A stretch of DNA of 64,000 bases from an uncultured Eubacteriales bacterium (GTDB lineage: Bacteria > Bacillota > Clostridia > Peptostreptococcales > Anaerovoracaceae): assembly GCA_902773665.1 (NCBI GenBank), contig CACYFF010000003.1:1-64000 (forward strand), written 5' to 3'. Every line of letters starts with the position of its first letter. Positions within the stretch are counted from its first letter, which is position 1. The notes below the pieces were generated by a model. It had not been told where the DNA came from. It worked only from the letters and a program-made list of their open reading frames with translations, and did not search any database. Below are positions 54,667 to 63,502 of the stretch, in pieces. The translations under genes were made by a program, and so were the position numbers.

Positions 54667-56370
54667 ATGGAAAAGAAAAGCACCAAGACCGCCTATCTGG
54701 TAGCCGTAGTCGTCATCATCGCGCTGCTGGCTTTCCTGGGCACGTCTTATGCGAACAAGCCCATCATCGTAGAAGATGCTGAGACTCCGTTCGCAGGAAC
54801 GTTCTGGTCCCTGCTTCCCCCGATCTGCGCCATTGCACTGGCACTGATCTCTAAGGAAGTGTATTCCTCCCTGTTCTTCGGCTGCCTTATCGGCGCATTG
54901 CTGTATACACAGTTCCGTCCCTGGGAGACCATTCTGGCTCTCGTCGGTTCTGACTACGGTCTGCTGTCCGTTCTGTGCGACTCCTGGAACATGGGCATCA
55001 TCATCTTCCTGGTCGAACTTGGTATCATCTCCGACCTGATGAACAAGGGCGGCGGCTCCGAAGCATTCGGACGCTGGGCCAAGACCAGAGTAAAGAGCAG
55101 AGCATCCGCACAGCTCATCACCATGCTGCTGGGCGTGCTCATCTTCGTGGATGACTATTTCAACTGCCTCACCGTAGGCGCCGTTATGAGACCGGTCACC
55201 GAGTCCCACAACATCTCCAGAGCGAAGCTGGCTTACGTTATCGACGCAACCGCAGCTCCGGTCTGCATGATCGCACCGATCTCCTCCTGGGCTGCTGCTG
55301 TTTCCGGCTACGTTAACAGCGACAACGTAAACGGCTTCCAGCTGTTCATCAAGCAGATCCCCTGGAACTACTACTGCATCCTCACCCTGGTCATGATCAT
55401 CGTCATTTCCATCAAGAACATCGACTATGGCCCCATGCTCCAGCACGAGTACAACGCACAGGTCAAGGGCGACCTGTTCACCACCGAACACAGACCGTTC
55501 GAAGGTGCAGACGATTACGAAGCACCTTCCGACAAGAAGACCTCTGTGGCCGACCTGCTCGTACCCGTTATCGTCCTCATCATCTTCTGCATCATCGGCA
55601 TGATCTGGACCGGCGGATTCTTCGACGGCGCAGCCTTCACCGATTCCTTCGCAGATGCGGACGCAGCCATGGGTCTGTCCATCGGCGGCACTCTGGGCAT
55701 GATGTTCACCTTCCTGTATTTCTGGTGTCGCAGACTGATCGGCTTCGAGAAGAGCTTCGATTCCGTTCCCAAGGGATTCATCCAGATGGTATCCCCCATC
55801 CTCATCCTCACCCTGGCCTGGACGCTGTGCTCCTTCACCAGATACGCTATGTACTCTGCTGACTACGTAAGCGCCGCTCTGGCCAATGCAGGCTCCCTGA
55901 AGAACTTCCTGCCCGCCGTGATCTTCATCATCGGCGCAGCCATCGGTTTCGCAACCGGTACTTCCTGGGGCACCATCGGCATCATGGCTCCGATCGTCGT
56001 ATCCGTATTCAACTATGACGTAGAGCCCGTCCTCTGCACCATCGGTCTGGCAGCAGCCTGCTCCGGCGGCGTTATGGGCGACCACTGCTCCCCCATTTCC
56101 GATACCACCATCATGGCTTCCGCAGGCGCGCACTGCTACCACCTGAACCACGTGTTCACGCAGCTGCCCTACGCACTCACGGTTGCCGCTGTTGCGTTCG
56201 TATCCTTCATCCTGGCTGGTCTCATCCAGCAGGTATGGATCTGCCTCATCATCGCCATCGCTCTGATGATCGCAACTCTGCTGGTCATCGACAAGATCGA
56301 GAGAAGCAAGAACCACGAAATGTACAAGGCGATCGACGAAGCTTACGCCGCTCACATGGCCGGCAAGTAA
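54667..56370 (+). CDS. nhaC: NhaC-family Na+/H+ antiporter
   Basis: 567 residues with about eleven to twelve hydrophobic helices. The conserved half-site segments FVDDYFNCLTVGAVMRPVT and GTSWGTIGIMAPI, together with GGVMGDHCSPISDTTIM, are typical of the NhaC ion-transporter family. A long cytosolic loop lies around residues 255-290. Expected to exchange Na+ (or another cation or organic ion) for protons; NhaC relatives also include lysine and malate exchangers. It has its own promoter and terminator and is divergent from the V-ATPase operon. Confidence 0.9.
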   Translation: MEKKSTKTAYLVAVVVIIALLAFLGTSYANKPIIVEDAETPFAGTFWSLLPPICAIALALISKEVYSSLFFGCLIGALLYTQFRPWETILALVGSDYGLLSVLCDSWNMGIIIFLVELGIISDLMNKGGGSEAFGRWAKTRVKSRASAQLITMLLGVLIFVDDYFNCLTVGAVMRPVTESHNISRAKLAYVIDATAAPVCMIAPISSWAAAVSGYVNSDNVNGFQLFIKQIPWNYYCILTLVMIIVISIKNIDYGPMLQHEYNAQVKGDLFTTEHRPFEGADDYEAPSDKKTSVADLLVPVIVLIIFCIIGMIWTGGFFDGAAFTDSFADADAAMGLSIGGTLGMMFTFLYFWCRRLIGFEKSFDSVPKGFIQMVSPILILTLAWTLCSFTRYAMYSADYVSAALANAGSLKNFLPAVIFIIGAAIGFATGTSWGTIGIMAPIVVSVFNYDVEPVLCTIGLAAACSGGVMGDHCSPISDTTIMASAGAHCYHLNHVFTQLPYALTVAAVAFVSFILAGLIQQVWICLIIAIALMIATLLVIDKIERSKNHEMYKAIDEAYAAHMAGK

Positions 56371-56387
56371 TCGAAACCTGTCTTAGC

Positions 56388-56422
56388 AAAACCGGGTCCT
56401 TCGGGACCCGGTTTTGTTTTTC
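56388..56422 (+). terminator. Terminator of nhaC
   Basis: Perfect 12-pair stem AAAACCGGGTCC/GGACCCGGTTTT with a TTCG loop, followed by GTTTTT. Confidence 0.92.
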
Positions 56423-56459
56423 GAACGAAAAGATCGTTTTTGTTAACCATCATCCATCT

Positions 56460-56545
56460 ACATCCGAACGTTCGACTTTTTGCCATCAAAATCGTTTCAA
56501 ATTCACGCCGATTTCATTGTAATTCCAACCCCCGAAGTGTAGAGT
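56460..56545 (+). promoter_or_regulatory. Purine operon promoter with a PurBox-like site
   Basis: A promoter reads TTGTAA (56517-56522), 17 bases, TAGAGT (56540-56545). Upstream, ACATCCGAACGTT (56460-56472) agrees with 11 of 13 positions of the Bacillus PurR PurBox (AWWWCCGAACWWT) and forms the palindrome CGAACGTTCG. A weaker TCGAACGA lies at 56421. Control by a PurR-type repressor responding to PRPP is inferred; no purR gene is in the window. Confidence 0.45.
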
Positions 56546-56587
56546 TAGATTGTACGAAAATGAACGCTGCTCTATTAAGGAGGCATT

Positions 56588-57076
56588 ATGAAAAAAGTCG
56601 CCATCATCATGGGATCCGACAGCGATCTGCCGGTGGTCAAAAAAGGCACCGACCTGCTGAAGACCCTGGAGATCCCCTTCGAAGTCCACGTCTATTCCGC
56701 CCACCGCACGCCCGACCAGGTCCGCGATTTCGCCGCATCGGCCAAGGCGAACGGTTTCGGCGTTATCATCGCAGCCGCCGGTATGGCGGCACACCTGGCA
56801 GGCGTTATCGCCGCAGGCACCACGCTCCCCGTCATCGGCATCCCCTGCAAGTCTTCCGTACTGGAAGGCATGGACGCCCTGCTCTCCACCGTCATGATGC
56901 CCCCGGGCATTCCCGTAGCAACCGTCGCCATCGACGGCGGCGCCAATGCGGCTCTGCTGGCAGCGGAGATCATCGCTTTGGGCGACGAAGCGCTGGCTGC
57001 AAAGCTGGAGGCAAAGCGCAAGACGGATGCGGCTAAGGTCCTGGACAAGGACGCAGCCATTATGGAAAGACTGTAA
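56588..57076 (+). CDS. purE: N5-carboxyaminoimidazole ribonucleotide mutase
   Basis: Moves the carboxyl group from N5-CAIR to CAIR in purine synthesis. [20 protein letters not shown] (catalytic His), [11 protein letters not shown] and [17 protein letters not shown] match class I PurE. 162 residues. Class I enzymes need PurK, which is not in the window. The SD AAGGAGG is strong. First gene of the operon. Confidence 0.96.
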   Translation: MKKVAIIMGSDSDLPVVKKGTDLLKTLEIPFEVHVYSAHRTPDQVRDFAASAKANGFGVIIAAAGMAAHLAGVIAAGTTLPVIGIPCKSSVLEGMDALLSTVMMPPGIPVATVAIDGGANAALLAAEIIALGDEALAAKLEAKRKTDAAKVLDKDAAIMERL

Positions 57077-57088
57077 CAGGAGGCAGAC

Positions 57089-58525
57089 ATGGGAGGTTTC
57101 TTCGGAATCACATCGAATAAAGACGTCGTCTTGGACGTTTTCTTCGGAACGGACTATCACTCGCACTTAGGGACGAAGCGCGGCGGCATGGCCGCCTGGG
57201 ACGAGCAGATCGGCCTGCAGCGCGAGATCCACAACATCGAAAATTCCCCGTTCCGCACGAAATTCGACCACGTGCTGGACGAGATGAAGGGGACCGCAGC
57301 CATCGGCTGCATCTCCGATACCTATCCGCAGCCTCTGCTCATCCGCTCCAACCTGGGCGTGTACGCCATCACGACGATCGGCGTCATCAACAACGCGCCG
57401 GACCTCATCGACAGCTACCTGTCCTTCTCCGGCGGCCACTTCGGCGTCATGACCGGCGGACAGGTAAACGGCACCGAGCTGATCGCAGCGCTCATCAACC
57501 AGAAGAGCACGTTCGCGGAAGGCATCAGCTTTGCGCAGAAGAGCATAGAAGGCACGGCCAACATCCTCATCTTAAAGGACGACGGCAGCCTGATCGCGGC
57601 GAGAGACCGCGTGGGCAGACTGCCTGTCAAGATCGGCAAAGACGAAGACGGCTTCGCCGTTTCCTTCGAAGACTTCGCCTACCAGAAGCTGGGCTACGAA
57701 GATTATAAGGAACTGGGCCCGGGGGAGATCGTGGAGATCACCCCGAAGGGCATCAAACAGCTGAAGGCCCCCGGCAAGAAAAAACGCATCTGCGCGTTCC
57801 TGTGGAGTTACTTCGGCTATCCGACAGCAACCTATGAAGGGGTCACCGTGGAATCCATGCGCTACCGCAACGGCGCCATCCTCGCGGAAAACGACCTGGC
57901 CAGAGAAGGCGGCAAGGAACTGATCGACAGCATCGATTATATCGGCGGCGTGCCCGATTCCGGAACGCCCCACGCCATCGGCTATGCCAACCGCAGCGAA
58001 AAGCCCTTCGCACGGGCCTTCATCAAATACACGCCCACCTGGTCCAGAAGCTTTATGCCCACGAACCAGAAGGACCGCAACAAGATCGCCGAGATGAAGC
58101 AGATCCCGGTACACGAGCTCATCAAGGACAAATCCCTGCTGTTCGTGGACGACTCCATCGTAAGAGGCACGCAGCTGCGGGAGACCGTCGAGTTCCTGTA
58201 TAACCACGGCGCCAAGGCCGTGCACATGCGCTCCGCCTGCCCGCCCATCATGTACGGCTGCAAATACCTCAACTTCAGCCGTTCCATCAGCGACATGGAG
58301 CTGCTGGCCAGACGGGTCATCCTGGAACTGGAAGGACCGGAAGGCTTCCAGCACATCGAGGAATACTCGGACGGCACGACCGAGCGCGGACAGAACCTGA
58401 GAAAGACCATCTGCGAAAAGTTCAACTTCGCTTCCCTGGAATTCCAGACGCTGGAGGGCGTCGTCGAATCCATCGGCCTGCCGGAATGTGAACTTTGCAC
58501 CTATTGCTGGGACGGAAAAGAATAA
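57089..58525 (+). CDS. purF: Amidophosphoribosyltransferase-like PurF lacking the N-terminal cysteine
   Basis: PurF adds an amino group to PRPP in the first purine step. The phosphoribosyltransferase site is intact ([18 protein letters not shown]) and the C-terminus carries a cysteine group (ECELCTYCW). The N-terminal glutaminase fold is present, but it begins MGGFFGIT where active enzymes have Cys-Gly-x-Phe-Gly; glycine replaces the nucleophile. The start is firm, since SD AGGAGG precedes it and an in-frame stop lies five codons upstream. Related PurF proteins beginning GGFFG occur in some anaerobes. 478 residues. Confidence 0.9.
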   Translation: MGGFFGITSNKDVVLDVFFGTDYHSHLGTKRGGMAAWDEQIGLQREIHNIENSPFRTKFDHVLDEMKGTAAIGCISDTYPQPLLIRSNLGVYAITTIGVINNAPDLIDSYLSFSGGHFGVMTGGQVNGTELIAALINQKSTFAEGISFAQKSIEGTANILILKDDGSLIAARDRVGRLPVKIGKDEDGFAVSFEDFAYQKLGYEDYKELGPGEIVEITPKGIKQLKAPGKKKRICAFLWSYFGYPTATYEGVTVESMRYRNGAILAENDLAREGGKELIDSIDYIGGVPDSGTPHAIGYANRSEKPFARAFIKYTPTWSRSFMPTNQKDRNKIAEMKQIPVHELIKDKSLLFVDDSIVRGTQLRETVEFLYNHGAKAVHMRSACPPIMYGCKYLNFSRSISDMELLARRVILELEGPEGFQHIEEYSDGTTERGQNLRKTICEKFNFASLEFQTLEGVVESIGLPECELCTYCWDGKE

Positions 58526-58536
58526 GGAGAGACCCC

Positions 58537-59586
58537 ATGAAAAATTCCAGATCCGAAGCCTACGCCGCAGCCGGCGTGGACATCACTGCAGGCTACAAGG
58601 CTGTAGAACTCATGAAGGAAAGCGTCCAGAGCACCTACACCGAAGGCGTTCTGGGAGACATCGGCAGTTTCGGCGGTCTGTTCCAGCCGGACCTCACCGG
58701 CATGACCCAGCCCATCCTCGTCTCCGGCACCGACGGTGTCGGCACGAAGCTGCGCATCGCTTTCCTGATGGATAAGCACGACACTGTCGGCATCGACTGC
58801 GTCGCCATGTGCGTCAACGACATCATCTGCTGCGGCGCCAAGCCCCTGTTCTTCCTGGACTATATCGCCTGCGGCAAGAACGTGCCCGAGCGCATCGCCC
58901 AGATCGTCAAGGGCGTGGCGGACGGCTGCCGTCAGGCGGGAGCTGCCCTCATCGGCGGCGAGACCGCGGAGATGCCGGGCTTCTACCCCGAAGATGAATA
59001 CGACCTGGCAGGCTATTCCACCGGCATCGTGGATAAAGCTGCCATCATCGACAATAAGACCATGGCGGAAGGCGACGTCATCATCGCCCTGCCCTCCTCC
59101 GGCGTTCACTCCAACGGTTTCTCCCTCGTCCGCAAGGTCTTCGACGTGGAGAACGCCGATCTGAAGAAAAAGGTAAAGGCCCTGGGCGGCAAGTCCCTGG
59201 GCGAAACGCTGCTGACCCCGACCAAGATCTACGTCAAGCCCGTGCTGGCGCTGCTGAGAGAAGTCAAGGTCAAGGGCATCTCCCACATCACCGGCGGCGG
59301 CTTCTACGAGAACATCCCCAGAAGCATTCCCGACGGCCTGTGCGCCGAGATCGACAAGGCGGCCGTCAAGGTGCTGCCGATCTTCAAACTCATCGCCGAG
59401 ACCGGAAGCATCGACGAAAGAGACATGTTCAACACCTTCAACATGGGCGTGGGCATGAGCATCGTCGTCGCAGCCGAAGACTGCGAAAAGGCGCTGGAGA
59501 TCCTGCGCGCGAACGGCGAGGAAGCCTACCGCATGGGACGCATCGTCAAGTCCCCGGAAGAAGGAGTGAGCATCGTTGTCCGCTAA
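58537..59586 (+). CDS. purM: Phosphoribosylformylglycinamidine cyclo-ligase (AIR synthetase)
   Basis: Closes the imidazole ring with [34 protein letters not shown], the [10 protein letters not shown] motif, [18 protein letters not shown] and [15 protein letters not shown] [15 protein letters not shown] are diagnostic. The ATG at 58537 follows SD AAGGAGAG, giving 349 residues; an earlier in-frame codon lies inside the purF end and is rejected. Confidence 0.97.
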   Translation: MKNSRSEAYAAAGVDITAGYKAVELMKESVQSTYTEGVLGDIGSFGGLFQPDLTGMTQPILVSGTDGVGTKLRIAFLMDKHDTVGIDCVAMCVNDIICCGAKPLFFLDYIACGKNVPERIAQIVKGVADGCRQAGAALIGGETAEMPGFYPEDEYDLAGYSTGIVDKAAIIDNKTMAEGDVIIALPSSGVHSNGFSLVRKVFDVENADLKKKVKALGGKSLGETLLTPTKIYVKPVLALLREVKVKGISHITGGGFYENIPRSIPDGLCAEIDKAAVKVLPIFKLIAETGSIDERDMFNTFNMGVGMSIVVAAEDCEKALEILRANGEEAYRMGRIVKSPEEGVSIVVR

Positions 59587-60220
59587 GAAAGAACGCAAAG
59601 CGAATATCGCCGTGCTCATCAGCGGCGGCGGCACCAACCTGCAGGCCATCCTGGATGCGGAAAAGGCAGGCGCGCTGCACAGCGGCACTGTTAAGCTCGT
59701 CATCTCCAACCGCAAAGGGGCTTACGGCCTCGAGCGGGCGAAGAATGCCGGGGTCAAAGCCGTTGCCGTGACCCGCAAGGACTGCGGCAGCCAGGAAGCC
59801 TTCGAAAAGGAGCTCATCCGTCTGCTGGACGAAGCGAAGACCGACCTCATCGTGCTGGCTGGCTGGCTCGCCATCCTGAGCGAGACCTTTACCAGGCACT
59901 ACGAAAAGCGCATCATCAATATCCACCCCGCCCTCATCCCCAGTTTCTGCGGCGAAGGCTTCTACGGACTCAAGGTCCACGAAGCGGCATTGGCCAAGGG
60001 CGTCAAGGTGAGCGGCGCCACGGTACATTACGTGAACGAGATCCCCGACGGCGGCGAGATCATCGCCCAAAAAGCTGTGCGGGTGTATCCGGGAGACACC
60101 CCGGAAAAGCTGCAGCTTCGCATCATGAAGCAGGCAGAATGGAAATTGCTTCCCAAGGCCGCAGAAGAGATCTGCGCCCAGATCGTCGCCGGGACCCATC
60201 CCGGATTCAAGGAGGATTAG
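59576..60220 (+). CDS. purN: Phosphoribosylglycinamide formyltransferase
   Basis: Transfers a formyl group from 10-formyl-THF to [35 protein letters not shown] (catalytic Asn and His) and [14 protein letters not shown] (catalytic Asp) are present. The start is TTG at 59576, set nine bases after AAGGAG and overlapping purM by 11 bases. 214 residues. Confidence 0.96.
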   Translation: MSAKKERKANIAVLISGGGTNLQAILDAEKAGALHSGTVKLVISNRKGAYGLERAKNAGVKAVAVTRKDCGSQEAFEKELIRLLDEAKTDLIVLAGWLAILSETFTRHYEKRIINIHPALIPSFCGEGFYGLKVHEAALAKGVKVSGATVHYVNEIPDGGEIIAQKAVRVYPGDTPEKLQLRIMKQAEWKLLPKAAEEICAQIVAGTHPGFKED

Positions 60221-60224
60221 ACCT

Positions 60225-60944
60225 ATGGACATCTACAAGATCCACGACATCGCAGAACTCATCCGCGGCAATTCCTACGTGGGCCGCGGCATCGTGCTGG
60301 GAAAGAGCGAGGACGGCAAGAACGCTGTATCCGCCTATTTCATCATGGGCCGCAGCGCCAACAGCCGCAACCGCATCTTCACCGTCAAGGACGGCGAAGT
60401 CTTTACGGAGCCCTTCGACGCTTCCAAGGTCGAAGACCCCAGCCTCATCATCTATGCGGCGCTCAGAAGCTATCAGAACCACCTGATCGTGACGAACGGC
60501 GACCAGACCGACACGATCTACGAAGGTCTGCAGAAGGGCAAGTGCATCCGCGGCAGCTTAAAGAGCCGCTGCTTCGAGCCGGATGCCCCGAACTTTACGC
60601 CGCGCATCTCCGGCGACATCGAATTCGGCGAAGGCGATTTCTGCTATCACATGAGCATCCTCAAGAGCATCGACGCGGAAGGCAGCGACTGCGCCCGCTA
60701 CACGTTCGACTACCCGGCCAAGGCTGGTCTGGGTCACTTTATCCACACCTACGTGTGCGACGGCAATCCCATCCCCACGTTCCAGGGTGAACCCGAGAGA
60801 GTTGCCATTCCCAACAGCATCGACGAATTCACCGACAAGCTGTGGGATGCCCTCGACGCGGACAACAAGATCTCCTTATACGTAAGATATACGGATCTTG
60901 AAACGAAAGAATACAAGGAAAAACTGATCAATAAGAACAAATAG
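60225..60944 (+). CDS. purO: IMP cyclohydrolase, PurO type
   Basis: Closes FAICAR to IMP, the last purine step, using the archaeal-type enzyme instead of the N-terminal half of PurH. The 239-residue protein begins DIYKIHDIAELIRGNSYVGRG and has AYFIMGRSANSRNRIF and YAALRSYQNHLIVTNGDQTD, typical of clostridial PurO. It lies four bases after purN and just before the matching stand-alone AICAR transformylase gene. Confidence 0.92.
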   Translation: MDIYKIHDIAELIRGNSYVGRGIVLGKSEDGKNAVSAYFIMGRSANSRNRIFTVKDGEVFTEPFDASKVEDPSLIIYAALRSYQNHLIVTNGDQTDTIYEGLQKGKCIRGSLKSRCFEPDAPNFTPRISGDIEFGEGDFCYHMSILKSIDAEGSDCARYTFDYPAKAGLGHFIHTYVCDGNPIPTFQGEPERVAIPNSIDEFTDKLWDALDADNKISLYVRYTDLETKEYKEKLINKNK

Positions 60945-60956
60945 ATATCGTTTATC

Positions 60957-60986
60957 CGTCCGAGGGGTGACAGGACCCCGAGGACG
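60957..60986 (+). promoter_or_regulatory. Structured hairpin between purO and the AICAR transformylase gene
   Basis: CGTCC-GA-GGGGT-(GACAGG)-ACCCC-GA-GGACG: two five-pair stems separated by a symmetric GA/GA internal loop, which can form tandem sheared G-A pairs. It ends 18 bases before the ATG, with SD AAGGAG in between. It has no T-run and is not a terminator. Confidence 0.55.
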
Positions 60987-61004
60987 CATCGTAAGGAGAT
61001 CATT

Positions 61005-62189
61005 ATGAAAGAATTCGAACTCAAATACGGATGCAATCCGAACCAGAAACCGGCCAAGATCTATATGGCGGACGGATCCGACCTGCCCGTGCAGATCTTA
61101 AACGGCCGCCCCGGCTACATCAATTTCCTGGATGCCTTCAACTCCTGGCAGCTCGTCAAGGAACTGAAGGAAGCCACCGGCATGCCCTGCGCAGCCAGCT
61201 TTAAGCACGTGAGCCCCACCTCCGCCGCCGTCGGCAAGGTCCTTCCCGAAAAGCTGAAGAAAGCCTGCTTCGTGGACGACATCGAAGGCCTGGACGACTC
61301 CCCCATCGCCTGCGCTTACGCAAGAGCCCGGGGCACCGACCGCATGTGCTCCTTCGGCGACTGGATCGCTCTGTCCGACGTCTGCGACGCCACCACCGCG
61401 AAGATCATCAAGAGAGAGGTCTCTGACGGGGTCATCGCGCCGGGCTACACCGACGAAGCCCTGGAGATCCTGAAGGCCAAGCGCAAGGGTTCCTACAACG
61501 TGGTGCAGATGGATCCGGACTACGTGCCCGATCCCCAGGAGACCAAACAGGTCTTCGGCATCACCTTCGAGCAGGGCCGCAACAACTTTAAGATCGACCG
61601 CGCGCTGCTATCCAACATCGTGACTGCAAACAAGGAACTTCCCGATGACGCTGCCATCGATCTCATCGTCGCGCTCATCACCCTCAAGTACACCCAGTCC
61701 AACTCCGTCTGCTTCGCCGTGGACGGCCAGGCCATCGGCGTCGGCGCCGGCCAGCAGTCCCGCGTGCACTGCACGAGACTTGCCGGAAGCAAGGCCGACA
61801 CCTGGCTGCTGCGCCAGTCCGACAAGGTCCTGGACCTGCCGTTCAAGGAAGGTCTCGGCAGAGCCGACAGAGACAACGCCATCGACGGCTACATCAACCA
61901 GAACGAGCTGGACGTCTGCGCCGAAGGCAACTGGCAGAGATATTTCAGCAGACAGCCCGAACCCTTTACGAAGGAGGAACAGAAAGCCTACCTCGCCACG
62001 ATCGACGGCATCGCCCTCGGTTCCGACGCTTTCTTCCCCTTCGACGACAACATCGAAAGAGCGAAGCTGTCCGGCGTCAAATACATCGCGGAGCCCGGCG
62101 GTTCGGTGAGAGACGATCTCGTCATCGGCGCCTGCGACAAGTACGGCATGGTCATGGCCTTTACCGGCATGCGCCTGTTCCATCACTAG
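61005..62189 (+). CDS. Stand-alone AICAR formyltransferase (C-terminal half of PurH)
   Basis: Formylates AICAR with 10-formyl-THF. The catalytic Lys-His pair is K67-H68 (SFKHVSPTSAA); TLKYTQSNSVCFAVDGQAIGVGAGQQSRVHC and GSDAFFPF are the conserved folate and AICAR motifs. 394 residues with no MGS-like cyclohydrolase domain, so it depends on PurO for the last step. Its place directly after purO supports this split arrangement. Confidence 0.93.
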   Translation: MKEFELKYGCNPNQKPAKIYMADGSDLPVQILNGRPGYINFLDAFNSWQLVKELKEATGMPCAASFKHVSPTSAAVGKVLPEKLKKACFVDDIEGLDDSPIACAYARARGTDRMCSFGDWIALSDVCDATTAKIIKREVSDGVIAPGYTDEALEILKAKRKGSYNVVQMDPDYVPDPQETKQVFGITFEQGRNNFKIDRALLSNIVTANKELPDDAAIDLIVALITLKYTQSNSVCFAVDGQAIGVGAGQQSRVHCTRLAGSKADTWLLRQSDKVLDLPFKEGLGRADRDNAIDGYINQNELDVCAEGNWQRYFSRQPEPFTKEEQKAYLATIDGIALGSDAFFPFDDNIERAKLSGVKYIAEPGGSVRDDLVIGACDKYGMVMAFTGMRLFHH

Positions 62190-62199
62190 GAGGCAAACT

Positions 62200-63465
62200 A
62201 TGAACGTAATGGTCATCGGAGGAGGCGGGCGCGAGCACGCCATCATCAAGAAGATCAAGGAAAACCCGGAAGTGACCGCCATCTACGCCCTGCCCGGCAA
62301 CGGCGGCATCGCCATGGACGCATACTGCGTAGACATCAAGGCGACGGATCTGGAAGGCATCAAAGAATTTGTAAAGGGTCACCCGGTGGATTACGCCGTG
62401 GTCGCCCCGGACGATCCTCTGGTCCTGGGCTGCGTCGACATGCTGCAGGACATGGGCATCCCCTGCTTTGGGCCCGAGGCGAAGGCAGCCATCATCGAAG
62501 GCAGCAAGGTCTTTTCGAAGGACCTGATGAAGAAATACGGCATTCCCACCGCGAAATACGAGACGTTCGACGATATGGAAGATGCCCTCGCTTATCTGGA
62601 CAGCGCCCCCATTCCCACCGTCATCAAGGCGGACGGACTGGCTCTGGGCAAGGGCGTCATCATCGCACAGAGCACCGGAGAAGCCAAGCAGGCCGTCATC
62701 TCCATGATGCAGGATAAGCAGTTCGGCAAGAGCGGCGAACGCATCGTCATTGAAGAGTTCCTGGAGGGTCCGGAAGTGTCCGTCCTGTCCTTTACGGACG
62801 GCAAGACGGTCGTACCCATGATCTCCTCCATGGATCACAAGCGCATCGGAGACGGCGACACCGGTCTGAATACCGGCGGCATGGGCACCATCGCCCCCAA
62901 CCCCTACTACACGGAAGACGTGGCCAAGCGCTGCATGGAAGAGATCTTCCTGCCCACCATCGCCGCCATGAACGCCGAAGGCCGCACCTTTAAGGGCTGC
63001 CTGTACTTCGGCCTCATGCTCTGCGCCGACGGGCCGAAAGTCATCGAGTACAACTGCCGCTTCGGTGACCCGGAGACCCAGGTGGTGCTCCCCCTGCTGG
63101 AAAGCGACCTCCTCACCGTGATGCAGGCCGTTACGAACGGCACGCTGGCGGAGACGGAAGTCAAGTTCAGCGATAAGCACGCCTGCTGCGTCATCCTGGC
63201 ATCCGAAGGATATCCCGTCTCCTACAAGAAGGGCTTCCCCATCAGCATTCCCGCGGACGTGCTGCCCTGCACGTATATCGCGGGCGCGAAGAAGGAGATG
63301 GGCCAGCTCGTAACGTCCGGCGGCAGAGTTCTGGGGGTCACCGCAGTAGCGGACAGCCTGAAGGAAGCCATCGACGCCTCCTATGCCATGGCGGAGAAGA
63401 TCCGCTTCGAAGGCGCCTACAAACGCTCGGATATCGGGGCAAGAGCCCTGAAGGCAGTCAGATAA
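62200..63465 (+). CDS. purD: Phosphoribosylamine-glycine ligase
   Basis: ATP-grasp enzyme that joins glycine to phosphoribosylamine. MVIGGGGREHAIIKKI, AVVAPDDPLVLG, PTVIKADGLALGKGVIIA, NTGGMGTIAPNPYY and YNCRFGDPETQVVLPLL are all present. 421 residues, full length. SD AGGAGG stands before the ATG, 10 bases after the transformylase gene. Confidence 0.98.
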   Translation: MNVMVIGGGGREHAIIKKIKENPEVTAIYALPGNGGIAMDAYCVDIKATDLEGIKEFVKGHPVDYAVVAPDDPLVLGCVDMLQDMGIPCFGPEAKAAIIEGSKVFSKDLMKKYGIPTAKYETFDDMEDALAYLDSAPIPTVIKADGLALGKGVIIAQSTGEAKQAVISMMQDKQFGKSGERIVIEEFLEGPEVSVLSFTDGKTVVPMISSMDHKRIGDGDTGLNTGGMGTIAPNPYYTEDVAKRCMEEIFLPTIAAMNAEGRTFKGCLYFGLMLCADGPKVIEYNCRFGDPETQVVLPLLESDLLTVMQAVTNGTLAETEVKFSDKHACCVILASEGYPVSYKKGFPISIPADVLPCTYIAGAKKEMGQLVTSGGRVLGVTAVADSLKEAIDASYAMAEKIRFEGAYKRSDIGARALKAVR

Positions 63466-63502
63466 AGCCAGTTGTTTTCACGGAAAGGACAAGAAAAGAA
63501 AC

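Noticed and set aside
54602..54670. Small upstream frame in the nhaC leader beginning at an ATG at 54602
   Set aside because: No SD, and it runs out of frame into nhaC with no recognisable peptide.
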